Shown: positions 23,657-32,401 of the stretch, in pieces | How positions within the stretch are numbered: position 1 is the stretch's first letter | How the letters are laid out: each line of letters starts with the position of its first letter | Origin: Salinilacustrithrix sp003476595 | GTDB taxonomy: Bacteria; Actinomycetota; Acidimicrobiia; Acidimicrobiales; Salinilacustritrichaceae | Reading direction: 5' to 3' | Length of the DNA stretch: 64,000 nt | Assembly (NCBI GenBank): GCA_963972525.1 | Contig: CAXAUZ010000004.1 | Coordinates: forward strand, 1-64,000 | The notes under the pieces: model-generated | What the model was told of the DNA's origin: nothing | The model's database searches: none | What the model saw: the letters and a program-made list of their open reading frames with translations, nothing else | Position numbers and translations under genes: made by a program

Positions 23657-26101
23657 GTGGCCTCCGGACCCCGCTCCTCGGTTCGCTCCCTCGTCGCCGT
23701 CCTGGCGACGCTCGTCGCGAGCGTCGTGGCCGTGGCTCCGGCCGCCGCCGACACCCCGGACCCGTCGCCGTGGCCCACCGAGGCCGCCGCCGATCCCGGC
23801 ATCGACGCCAACGCTCACGCCATCCGCATCGCTGGCGCCGACCGGGTGCAGACATCGTTCTCCGCGTCCCTCCTGCTCCGCGGTGCCGGGACCTACCCCT
23901 TCGGCACCGCCGATCGCACCTCCGGTCCCGCCGCGACCCTGGCCGACGCCGACCGGTGGTGGGGCCTGGGCACCTGTCCCTACGCCGTGATCATCACGGC
24001 CGCCGACACCGCGGCGGACTCCCTCGCAGCCGCCTCGCTGTCCGATCCCACCGACCGGTCGACCGAGCCTCGGCTGATCCGCACCACGACGAGCGACCCG
24101 TTCCTTGCCCCCGTCGGCGCCGAGAGCGGCATCGACACCGATTCTGCACCGATCATCGTGACGGCGTCAGCCCGCCAGGGCGCCACCTTGCTCTCGCCCG
24201 CCGCCCAGCGGACCGTGGCCGACCTGGCCGATGGGGGCTGCCGCACCGTGAGCTCGGCCATCGTCGTCGGCGGGTCGAGCGCCGTGCCCGAGGGCGTCGA
24301 TCAGCAGCTGCTCGGCCTCGGCATCGATCAGGTCTTCCGGGTCGCAGGCACCGATCGCTTCGGCACGGCCGCTGAGGTCGCCCGGGCCCTCGGCACCGGC
24401 GAGTCCCCGAACGACCCCGCCTGCATCGATGACGACGTCACGGACGGATCCGCCCGCATGGGGTTCTACGGCAACGCCGCAATCGAGCTCCGTGCCGGTC
24501 CGACCGAGTGCCGGGTGCTCGGGCGCACGGTCGTGCTCACCGACGGCATCACCGGCGCCGATGCGCTCGCTGCGGGGTGGTGGACCTCGACGTGGCAGGT
24601 GCCCGTGCTGCTCGTCGACGGTGACGGCGCCCTCCCGACCGCGACCGAGCAGGAGCTCAACGCCCTGGTCATCGACAACGTCATCGTCCTGGGCGGTCAG
24701 GCCCGCGTGCCCGACGCCACGCTCGCACGGGTCCGCTCCATCACCGGTGCCGACACGCACCGGGTCGCCGGCGCCGACCGCTACGCCACCAGCGTCGCCA
24801 TGGCCGAGACGTTCGGCGGTTGGTTCGCCACCGGCGACGGCGGGGACCACGACGCCTCCATGGTCTGCCTGGCCGCATCCTCCGGTGGCGGTGCCGCCTC
24901 GGTGGGGTGGCCCGATGCCCTCGGTGCCGGCCCGTGGTGCGCCGCTGCCGGCGGGCTGGCCACCGCGACCCCGGCCCCTGCCCGAGGCCTCCCGCCCGTC
25001 TCGGGGCCCCACCCCCGGACGACGCGGGCCGGTACGCCGAGCCACGACGCCGTTCCCGTGCTCCTGACGCCCGTGAACGCCACCGACCTCGCCGGCTCCG
25101 TCGCCGACTTCCTCGGGGGCACCTTCGATCCGGCCGAGGCGTGGTGCTCGAGCGTGCAGGCCAGCGACACCTGCCTCGACCCGGGGTTCGTCGTGGCCTT
25201 CGGCGGCCCTGCCGTCGTCACGGGCGCCGCCCTCCGCCAGGCCGCCCGGGCGGTGTCCGGCGAGACCTACGTCGTCTACGAGGACCAGGTGCCGACCGCC
25301 CAGCCGTCGTTCTGGACGGAGCTCGACCTGCGACCGGTGTACGCCCAGGGCGGGGCGGCCGACGAGGTCACCCTCGGTCGGGCCTGCGCCGCGCGGGGCG
25401 CGCTGCGCGGGGTCCGTTGGCTCGCCGCCTACCTCGACGCGTCGGCCGACGTCTTCGGCGCTGCCGACGACGTCTTCGGGGCGGGGCGCTACGTGAGGGA
25501 CCACGACGGGACGGCGCGGACGCCGGGGGAGAGCGCCCCGGCGTGCGTGCAGGTCCCGGAAACCGGCTCCACGACCGTGAACGCGGTCGGTGTCAGCGTG
25601 TCGGGGAACGTCGCCGATGCCGGGATCTTCGACGTCTCCGAGGATCGTCGCTTCGAGCTGTCGCAGCCCATCGAGCAGACCGGTGCGGAGGTGTTCGAGG
25701 GGACCGACGCCACGATCGACGACGACGGCACCATCTCCCGTTGGACCTTCGCCGACGACGGGCTCACGGGGACGGTCGCGACCTCGGAAGGCGAGTCGGC
25801 GGCGGTGACGGCCGCATCGGTCGACATCCGTCTCCGGCGTGGCGGGGGCTCCGAGGATCCGGACACGTTCCGGGGCGTCGTGTCGCTGACGACGAGCCTC
25901 GGCACGGTGCTCGTCGACGTCGAGGGCGAGGCGATCCTCGCCGATGGGGCCTGGGCGATGCGGGGTCGAGCGGACTTCGGCGGGGGCACCTGGGGCTTCG
26001 GCACGGGTGCCGGTGGCTTCCGGGCCGACGTCGTCGCCAACCAGCCCGATCCGACCGATGACGAGCTCCGGTGGCAGCTCGATGGGCTCCGGACTCCCTG
26101 A
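23657..26101 (+). CDS. Secreted CWB2 (cell wall binding repeat 2) protein
   Basis: 814 residues. A signal peptide (VRSLVAVLATLVASVVAVAPAAA) is followed by divergent CWB2 units marked by IRIAGADRVQTS, VFRVAGTDRFGTAAEVA and HRVAGADRYATSVAMAE, with VGGSSAVP and VLGGQARVPDATL between them. Large insertions with paired cysteines (YGNAAIE...TECRV and AWCSSVQASDTC) are unusual for the family. The C-terminal 180 residues are beta-rich (SVSGNVADAGIF to FGTGAGGF) and unassigned. CWB2 repeats bind anionic wall polymers, so this protein is probably surface-attached. It is paired with the membrane sigma fusion just upstream. Confidence 0.75.
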   Translation: MASGPRSSVRSLVAVLATLVASVVAVAPAAADTPDPSPWPTEAAADPGIDANAHAIRIAGADRVQTSFSASLLLRGAGTYPFGTADRTSGPAATLADADRWWGLGTCPYAVIITAADTAADSLAAASLSDPTDRSTEPRLIRTTTSDPFLAPVGAESGIDTDSAPIIVTASARQGATLLSPAAQRTVADLADGGCRTVSSAIVVGGSSAVPEGVDQQLLGLGIDQVFRVAGTDRFGTAAEVARALGTGESPNDPACIDDDVTDGSARMGFYGNAAIELRAGPTECRVLGRTVVLTDGITGADALAAGWWTSTWQVPVLLVDGDGALPTATEQELNALVIDNVIVLGGQARVPDATLARVRSITGADTHRVAGADRYATSVAMAETFGGWFATGDGGDHDASMVCLAASSGGGAASVGWPDALGAGPWCAAAGGLATATPAPARGLPPVSGPHPRTTRAGTPSHDAVPVLLTPVNATDLAGSVADFLGGTFDPAEAWCSSVQASDTCLDPGFVVAFGGPAVVTGAALRQAARAVSGETYVVYEDQVPTAQPSFWTELDLRPVYAQGGAADEVTLGRACAARGALRGVRWLAAYLDASADVFGAADDVFGAGRYVRDHDGTARTPGESAPACVQVPETGSTTVNAVGVSVSGNVADAGIFDVSEDRRFELSQPIEQTGAEVFEGTDATIDDDGTISRWTFADDGLTGTVATSEGESAAVTAASVDIRLRRGGGSEDPDTFRGVVSLTTSLGTVLVDVEGEAILADGAWAMRGRADFGGGTWGFGTGAGGFRADVVANQPDPTDDELRWQLDGLRTP

Positions 26102-26148
26102 AGGCTCACTCCATCGGCGGCATCCTGCGCGAAGTGCGCCGAGAATGG

Positions 26149-26177
26149 TTGATTCGTCGCCTCCGGGTCCCTAGGGT
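26149..26177 (+). promoter_or_regulatory. Primary-sigma-type promoter of the 26324 CWB2 gene
   Basis: TTGATT (26149-26154), a 17-nt spacer and TAGGGT (26172-26177). Transcription from about 26184 gives a leader near 140 nt. GGAG at 26311-26314 lies 9 nt before the ATG. Confidence 0.6.
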
Positions 26178-26323
26178 TCGGCGACGGCGAGGACGTCTGT
26201 CACAAACATCACACTGCTGTCGTTCTCGTCATTGAGGTTCGTCAGCCTCGGCGGGACCGGGCTCTGTTCCGGTGCCGTGTTCAAGAAACATCATCACGAA
26301 CACCCAAACAGGAGAACTTCTGT

Positions 26324-28879
26324 ATGAGTTCCAGGTCCCTTCGGCCTAGCCGCCGGAAGATCGCTGCGTCTGCGCTCGCCGCAACGCTCGGTCTCGCCGG
26401 TCTCGGCATGGTCACTACTCCCGCAGGCGCGGTGGAGCCCACCAGCTCCGTCCGCGTCGACGGCCCCACGCGGTACGGCACCGCTGCGGCGATCTCCGCC
26501 GCCACCTTCCCCGGCGGCTCCGACGACGTCGTCCTGGCCACCGGCCAGGAGTTCGCCGACGCGCTGGCCGGTGGTGGCCTCGCTGGCGAGCTGAACGCTC
26601 CCATCCTGCTCACCCAGATGGACGCGATCCCGACCGAGACGGCGGCAGAGCTCGACCGCCTCGATCCGGACACCGTGTACATCATGGGCGGCCCCGCCGC
26701 TGTTTCGGCCTCGGTCGAAGCCGCCATCGAAGCCGACGGCATGACCGTCGAGCGCGTTGCCGGCGCCACCCGGTACGGCACCGCGACCGAAGCCGCCTCG
26801 ATGATCACCACGATCGGCGAGACGCTGGGCAACGAGACGACGGCCATCCTGGTCAACGGCCTCCGGTTCCCCGACGCGGTTGCGTCGAGCCCGGCTGCCT
26901 TCGCGCTCGACATCCCGGTCCTGCTGACGCCGGCTGACGACCTCAACGACCAGACCGCCGCCTCCCTCATGGCTGAGGGCATCGAGCGCGTCCTGATCGT
27001 GGGCGGCCCCAACGCCGTCTCCGAGGACGTCGCCACCGAGGTCGCCGGCATGGGCATCATCGTCGACCGCTTCGAGGGCGCCACCCGCTACGAGACCGCC
27101 GTGGACTTCAACTCGGAGTTCCTCCTCGGCGAGCTCGGCTGGGACGGCCCGGAGTTCTCCCTCGCCACGGGTGAGACCTTCGCCGACGCCCTCGCGGGCG
27201 GCCCGCACGCCGGCACCATCGAGGCGCCGATCGTGCTGACCCCGACGGCTTCGGTCGCCACGGCCTCCGCTGGCTTCCTGGTTGAGAACTGCAACATCTT
27301 CGACGCCCAGGTCGTCTACGGCGGCCCGGCTGCCGTCACCGACGGCATCGAGGATGCGCACCAGGCCGCGGCCCAGTGCTCGACCGACCTCGACATCATC
27401 CCCGATGATGCGGTCACCCTCGAGTCCGGCTCGACCGACACCCGCAGCTACATCGTCACCGGCGTTGCCCCCGGCACCACCTACGACATCGAGCTGTTCA
27501 ACCCTGCGCTGGCTGGTCCCTTCGCTGACCTCGGTACCGACGGTTGCGCCGATCCCGGCCTCGTCCCGGCGGACATCGTCGCCATCAACGGCGTCGCCGG
27601 TTCGTACGGCACGCTCGAAGAGGGTGTGACCCCCGTCAACGGCCAGATCGCCGTCACCATCGCGACCGACGACGACGCTGACATCGGCTACGTCGTGCCC
27701 GTCGCCTACCAGGACGAAGCAGGCAGCTGCGACGGTCTCGACATCAACGGCAGCGGCGTTCCCACCGAGGAGTTCGCTGTCGGCGGCGTCACCGAGTTCC
27801 TGCCGCCCGAAGCTCCCAACGGCTTCAGCGACGACGTGGACGTGTTCTTCTTCGACACCGAGCGGAACCTGGTCGCTGGCCAGGACACGTGGGGCGGCTC
27901 GTACTACACCCTCTACTACGACGACAACGACACGTTCGAGTACGCCGAGGATGTTCCCGAGTTCCCGAACGATTTCAAGATCACCCAGGCACAGTTCGAG
28001 GACTACCTCTCGATCGGTGACGAGGTCGACTTCGAGGAGACGAACTACAACCAGAACGGCGATCTGGTTGTGGCCTTCGAGATCCACGACTACGACGCCG
28101 ATGCTCCGACGGACCTGAACGTGGTGGTCGGTGACTTCGACAGCGGTAGCGACACCGAAGCTGACGACGCCCGCCTCACGTGGGACGCCGCCACCGGTGG
28201 CTTCGTCTACAACTACTTCGTCGAGGTCTACGCAGACGATGGTGACGACACCAACGCCTGCGAAGAGAGCGCGGCCGCGCCGTTCTGGACCGGCAACACG
28301 ACTGGCCTCTCGGGTGCGGTCACGATCGACGCTGAGGAGCTGGATGACGGCGACTACTGCGCCGTCGTCTACACCCGCACCGTCGAGGACGACTTTGACC
28401 TCGCTTCGGAGGCTTCGGCCGCCGTCGAGTTCAGCATCGCCACGGGCGACGCTCCGGTCATCACCTCGGCGACGCTGACCAACGACGCCGTCACCGAGGG
28501 TCGTGTCGACACCGGCGATGTCTGGACCATCGTCTTCAACGAGAACATGGGTACGCCCGCCGGGACCGTTGACGGCGACGAGGAGCTGTGGCTCACCGAC
28601 GCCGACGGCGACACGTTCCGCATCATCTGCGACAACACCCCCGTCGCCGACGATGACTACACGAGCGCCCAGTGCGCCTACGGGCCGGGCACCGACGGCG
28701 ACGCTGACCTCTTCGACACCCTCACCGTCACGATCGGTGAGGTCGCCGAGGACCGCAACGTCGGCGGTGACGGTGTCATCGAGTACCCGGTCACCATCAC
28801 CACGGCGGCCAACTTCACGGACACCGAGGACCTCACCAACGTGAGCCTCGCCGGGAGCACCGACCTCCAGATCGGCTGA
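26324..28879 (+). CDS. CWB2 surface protein, likely abundant (S-layer-like)
   Basis: 851 residues. A signal peptide ends TTPAGA/VEP near residue 37. Three CWB2 repeats follow, opening with VRVDGPTRYGTAAAIS, VERVAGATRYGTATEAA and VDRFEGATRYETAVDFN, each with FADALAGG-type and MGGPAAVS-type motifs. The C-terminal 500 residues are acidic, beta-rich and modular: a segment GGVTEFLPPEAP to QFEDYLSIGDEVDFE, a fibronectin-like part, and an SbsA-Ig-like part near VWTIVFNENMG. It has a consensus promoter, long leader, good ribosome-binding site, less extreme GC at third positions and a strong terminator, all suggesting high expression. Compare 59933. Confidence 0.85.
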   Translation: MSSRSLRPSRRKIAASALAATLGLAGLGMVTTPAGAVEPTSSVRVDGPTRYGTAAAISAATFPGGSDDVVLATGQEFADALAGGGLAGELNAPILLTQMDAIPTETAAELDRLDPDTVYIMGGPAAVSASVEAAIEADGMTVERVAGATRYGTATEAASMITTIGETLGNETTAILVNGLRFPDAVASSPAAFALDIPVLLTPADDLNDQTAASLMAEGIERVLIVGGPNAVSEDVATEVAGMGIIVDRFEGATRYETAVDFNSEFLLGELGWDGPEFSLATGETFADALAGGPHAGTIEAPIVLTPTASVATASAGFLVENCNIFDAQVVYGGPAAVTDGIEDAHQAAAQCSTDLDIIPDDAVTLESGSTDTRSYIVTGVAPGTTYDIELFNPALAGPFADLGTDGCADPGLVPADIVAINGVAGSYGTLEEGVTPVNGQIAVTIATDDDADIGYVVPVAYQDEAGSCDGLDINGSGVPTEEFAVGGVTEFLPPEAPNGFSDDVDVFFFDTERNLVAGQDTWGGSYYTLYYDDNDTFEYAEDVPEFPNDFKITQAQFEDYLSIGDEVDFEETNYNQNGDLVVAFEIHDYDADAPTDLNVVVGDFDSGSDTEADDARLTWDAATGGFVYNYFVEVYADDGDDTNACEESAAAPFWTGNTTGLSGAVTIDAEELDDGDYCAVVYTRTVEDDFDLASEASAAVEFSIATGDAPVITSATLTNDAVTEGRVDTGDVWTIVFNENMGTPAGTVDGDEELWLTDADGDTFRIICDNTPVADDDYTSAQCAYGPGTDGDADLFDTLTVTIGEVAEDRNVGGDGVIEYPVTITTAANFTDTEDLTNVSLAGSTDLQIG

Positions 28880-28922
28880 GCCGAGAACGAGATCGGCTCC
28901 TCGTGAGCCAATGAGTTGAGGC

Positions 28923-28952
28923 GATGGCCCCGGTCTTCGGACCGGGGCCATC
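28923..28952 (+). terminator. Hairpin terminator with cUUCGg tetraloop
   Basis: gatggccccggtc (28923-28935) pairs perfectly with gaccggggccatc (28940-28952) across a TTCG loop closed by C-G, the exceptionally stable tetraloop. No T-tract follows. It lies 44 nt after the CWB2 stop. Confidence 0.8.
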
Positions 28953-29004
28953 TCCGCGTCCGGGCTCCGTCGCGGCCCTACGGGGAGGGCGGACCGAGGG
29001 CTGG

Positions 29005-29010
29005 TAGCGT
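29005..29010 (+). promoter_or_regulatory. Leaderless -10 (TAGCGT) for the DUF2723 gene
   Basis: TAGCGT ends 8 nt before the GTG at 29019. Confidence 0.5.
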
Positions 29011-29018
29011 CGCCCCCC

Positions 29019-30899
29019 GTGCTCCTCGACCGTGTCCGGTTGCGAGCCTGGGCCTGGCCGGCCGGGGTGGCGCTGATCTCCGCTGCGCTGTTCGCCTCCA
29101 CCTTCGACCCGAGGGTCGACGGCGGGGATGCCCCCGAGTCCGTCGCAGGCGTGCACAGCGTCGGCATCCTGCACGCCCCGGGCTATCCGGCGTACGTCCT
29201 GTTGGCTCGCGCTTTCAGCTGGTTGATCCCGTTTGGCTCCCTCTCGGCCCGGGTCAACCTGTTCAGCACCGTGTGCGCGATCGGCGCCGTGGTCCTCGTC
29301 TATGCCATCGGACGGGAGATCGACGTCCCGAAGCCGGCCGCCGCAGTCGGCGCGCTGTCGCTGGCGACGGCGACGTCGTTCTGGTTCTACGCCGGCTTCG
29401 CCAAGTTCTACCCGCTGACGTCGTTGCTCCTGGCCGGCGCGATCCTGTGCGTCCTGCGTTGGGGCCGTGGCGGTTCTCTCTGGCTGCTGGCGCTCGCCGG
29501 CGCCTGCCTCGGGCTTGCGTCGGGTGCCTCCTACCAGGTGGTGGCTCTGGCCCTGCCCGGCATCGTGCTCGGCGTGCTCCTCTTCCGGCGGGGAGTGCTC
29601 CGTCCGGCGGCGGCCGGCGTACTCGCCGCGGCCGTGGTCAGCGTCGCGCTCTGGGGGTTCGTGTACGTGCGTGCCGGGCAGGATCCCGCCGTGAACTGGG
29701 GTGACGCGAGCTCCTTCGACCGGTTGGTCGCGCTCATCTCGATGCGTGACTTCGGCTGGGGCGCGGCCAGCTTCACCTCGGTCGGGGACCAGGACGCTCG
29801 GATCGCCGCGACCGACCTCGGCCGGCTCCCCGTCCAGCTGGGACGGTATGGCCTGCTCCTGACGCGCGAGTTCTCGCTCGCGGTGGTGGCCCTCGCGGCT
29901 GCCGGCGCGTGGGGATCGTTCCGCCGCATCTCTCGTCCCGCGGCGTCGCTGCTTGCCGGCGTCTTCGTGGTGAACATCCTCGGCGCGCTGTTCGCCGTCG
30001 GCATCGGGCGGCCCACCGGATTCGACACCGGCTTGGTCTACGGCGGCTTCGTGCTGGCGGCGTCCCTGGTGCTCGCGCTGTGGACAGCCATCGGAGCCTG
30101 GATGGGCCTGGATGCGCTGCAGCGGTGGATGGGGTCGTCAGCGGACCAGGGTCGCCGCCGAGATCGCGCCGAGCGACGAGCGGCACTGGCCCGCCGAGCG
30201 AACGTCGTCGCCGCCGGTCTGGCCGTCGTGTTGCTGGCGGGCCCTGTGCTCGCCCATCACGGGCCGGCGTCCCACGATGGTGGGGTCAGCGAAGCGTATG
30301 CCGAGGACGTCCTCTCGGCGGTACCTCCCGATGGGGTCCTCTTCGTGGCGGGCGCCGATGCCGGCTTCCCGCTCCAGTACGCGCAGATCGTGGAGGAGAT
30401 GCGCCCGGACGTCGAGGTGATCGACGCCGTCGGCATCGTCGCCCCGTGGTACTGCGAACAGGTCAAGGAGCGGCTGGCCCTGCCCACGGAGGAGTGCGGT
30501 CGGACGCTCATCGAGATGGTCATCGAGGCGGACGACCGACCGGTCGCCTTCGACTCCGCGTCCACCTCCTTCGCGGCCCGGGCGTACGCCCTGGAGCCTC
30601 GTGGCCTCATCTCAATCGTCGTGCCCGGTGAGCCAGGGGTCCGTGAGGTCGATGCAGCGGTCCATGCTGAGCTGGTCGAGGCGATGGACTTCGCTCGCGT
30701 GGAGGGACTCGCCGACGAGTGGCCGTTCCGCAGCATCGCAGCCGCGTACGTGCGGGCACTGATCGACCACGCGGCACCTCTCGCCGAGCAGGAGCGCTAC
30801 CTCGAGGTGCAGGCCGTGCTGGAACAGGCTGAGGCCATCGACCCGGACGACGAGCTGGTGCAGCGCAACCTCGCGGCACTCGCTCGACAGAGCTCGTAG
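29019..30899 (+). CDS. DUF2723-type membrane glycosyltransferase with C-terminal soluble domain
   Basis: 626 residues from GTG. The N-terminal part matches DUF2723 proteins (GT-C superfamily, related to protein O-mannosyltransferases): DGGDAPESVAGVHSVGILHAPG, with the acidic residues of the first outer loop, then about ten membrane helices to residue 420. Residues 425-626 form a soluble tail (EDVLSAVPPDGVLFVAGADA, ending in TPR-like helices). GT-C enzymes transfer sugars from polyprenyl-phosphate carriers outside the membrane. It abuts the convergent exporter ATPase with no gap. It fits the glycan locus as an outer-face transferase. Confidence 0.75.
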   Translation: MLLDRVRLRAWAWPAGVALISAALFASTFDPRVDGGDAPESVAGVHSVGILHAPGYPAYVLLARAFSWLIPFGSLSARVNLFSTVCAIGAVVLVYAIGREIDVPKPAAAVGALSLATATSFWFYAGFAKFYPLTSLLLAGAILCVLRWGRGGSLWLLALAGACLGLASGASYQVVALALPGIVLGVLLFRRGVLRPAAAGVLAAAVVSVALWGFVYVRAGQDPAVNWGDASSFDRLVALISMRDFGWGAASFTSVGDQDARIAATDLGRLPVQLGRYGLLLTREFSLAVVALAAAGAWGSFRRISRPAASLLAGVFVVNILGALFAVGIGRPTGFDTGLVYGGFVLAASLVLALWTAIGAWMGLDALQRWMGSSADQGRRRDRAERRAALARRANVVAAGLAVVLLAGPVLAHHGPASHDGGVSEAYAEDVLSAVPPDGVLFVAGADAGFPLQYAQIVEEMRPDVEVIDAVGIVAPWYCEQVKERLALPTEECGRTLIEMVIEADDRPVAFDSASTSFAARAYALEPRGLISIVVPGEPGVREVDAAVHAELVEAMDFARVEGLADEWPFRSIAAAYVRALIDHAAPLAEQERYLEVQAVLEQAEAIDPDDELVQRNLAALARQSS

Positions 30900-31625
30900 T
30901 CAGCGGGCTGGCGGTGCCTGGTGGTACCGCTCGATGCCCTCGAGCGTCGGCCCGGTGAAGAGCTGCTCGCCCCGCTGGAGGAGCATCACGCGGTCGCAGT
31001 GCTTGGCGATGAGGTCGAGGTCGTGCGAAGCGAGGAGCGCCGCAGCGCCGCCGTCGAGCATCGACTCGATGCGGTCGATGCACTGTCGCTGGAAGTCCTC
31101 GTCGCCCACCGCCAGCACCTCATCCACCAGCACCACCGATGGGCGTGAGCAGGCCAGGAGCGCGAAGCCGAGCCGGAGGCCCATGCCGCTCGAGTACGTG
31201 CTGATGGGGTCGTCGAGCTCGTCCCTGGTGAGCCCGGTGAACTGCAGGATCTCGTCGTAGTGCCGCCGGACCTCGCCTCTGCGCATGCCCAGCAGCACGC
31301 CGCCGATGAGCAGGTTCTCGTGCCCGCTCAGGTCCCGGTGGAATCCGGCGTCGAGGTGGACCAGCGATCCGACCCGTCCAGTCGTGCGGACGCTCCCTCG
31401 TGACGGGCGCAGCACCCCGGCGACCGACTGCAGCAGGGTCGTCTTGCCCGAGCCGTTGTGGCCGATGACGCCGACCATCTCCCCCGACTCGACCGTGAGA
31501 TCGATTCCCTGGAGGGCCCAGTTCCACCGACCTCGCCACGGCAATCGACGCCGGCGGCCGGGGCGGTAGCCCTCCCACAGGCCCTCGATCTCGATCCGTC
31601 CGGGCCGGATCTCATCGGACGGCAT
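30900..31625 (-). CDS. Polysaccharide ABC exporter ATP-binding protein (Wzt/TagH type)
   Basis: 241 residues. Walker A GHNGSGKTTLL, the exporter-type signature STYSSGMGLRLGFAL, Walker B SVVLVDEVLAVGDEDFQ and the switch His in LASHDL are all present. The signature and the long N-terminal GRIEIEGLWEGYRPGRRRR lead are typical of Wzt/TagH/RfbE proteins that export polysaccharide on a lipid carrier. The C-terminal carbohydrate-binding domain of some Wzt proteins is absent. The start shares one base with the permease stop (TGATG). It works with the 31625 permease. Confidence 0.85.
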   Translation of the reverse strand: MPSDEIRPGRIEIEGLWEGYRPGRRRRLPWRGRWNWALQGIDLTVESGEMVGVIGHNGSGKTTLLQSVAGVLRPSRGSVRTTGRVGSLVHLDAGFHRDLSGHENLLIGGVLLGMRRGEVRRHYDEILQFTGLTRDELDDPISTYSSGMGLRLGFALLACSRPSVVLVDEVLAVGDEDFQRQCIDRIESMLDGGAAALLASHDLDLIAKHCDRVMLLQRGEQLFTGPTLEGIERYHQAPPAR

Positions 31626-32401
31626 CACAGGTCCTTGGGGAGCTCGCCGCTGCACCGACGGAAGACGGCGGTGCAGACGACGAAGAAGACGGCGGACACG
31701 ATCAGCATGAGCGCCATGTGGCCGGGCCGCGAGACGGACCCGTAGTAGAGGACGTCGCGGAACTGCCCGACGATCATGTTCATCGGGTCGGTGGACTGCA
31801 GGAACTGCAGCCCCTCGGGCACCATCTGCGGGCGGTAGACGATGGGGAGGAGGAAGAACCAGATCGTGAGGACGTTGCCGACGACCCAGCGGAGATCCCG
31901 GTTGTAGACGTCGAAGAGGGCGAGCACCTGGCACAGGCCGGCCCCGAACACGACCACCGCCAGCATGGGCGCGACCAGCGCCGGGAGCACGGACCAGGCG
32001 AGGCGACCGTGCCAGGCCAGGTACGCGCAGAACCCGACCGTCGACACGACGAAGTACAGGGCGTGGGCGAGCACGTTCGCCATCGGGACCAGCTCGTGGC
32101 GGAACGGCGCCCGGCGGACCAACGGGGCCTCCACGGACAGGCTCGGGATGGAGGTGGCGACGGACTGGCTGAGGAACGCCCACGGGAGGAGCCCGGCGAA
32201 GAGGAACTCCGGGTAGCGCTCGACCGGGACGTTGAAGACCCGGTTGAACACGTAGGAGTACAGCGCCAGCATCACCAACGGGGACACCGACGGCCACACC
32301 ATGCCGAGCATCGAGCGCTTGGAGCGAACCCGGAGCTGGCGCTCGACGAGCGTCAACAGCAGCTCGGCGTCGCCGGCGGCGGTGCGTGCGGGGGCGGTCA
32401 T
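31625..32401 (-). CDS. Polysaccharide ABC exporter permease (Wzm/TagG type)
   Basis: 258 residues with six membrane helices and the ABC2 exporter pattern: an N-terminal amphipathic part VERQLRVRSKRSMLGMVWPS, then LLPWAFLSQSV, VPMANVLAHALYFVV and FFLLPIVYRPQMVPEGLQFL. This family carries lipid-linked O-antigen, teichoic acid or similar glycans across the cytoplasmic membrane. It lies between the GT2 gene (4-nt overlap, ATGA) and the ATPase gene (1-nt overlap), so the three form one tight operon. Confidence 0.85.
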   Translation of the reverse strand: MTAPARTAAGDAELLLTLVERQLRVRSKRSMLGMVWPSVSPLVMLALYSYVFNRVFNVPVERYPEFLFAGLLPWAFLSQSVATSIPSLSVEAPLVRRAPFRHELVPMANVLAHALYFVVSTVGFCAYLAWHGRLAWSVLPALVAPMLAVVVFGAGLCQVLALFDVYNRDLRWVVGNVLTIWFFLLPIVYRPQMVPEGLQFLQSTDPMNMIVGQFRDVLYYGSVSRPGHMALMLIVSAVFFVVCTAVFRRCSGELPKDL

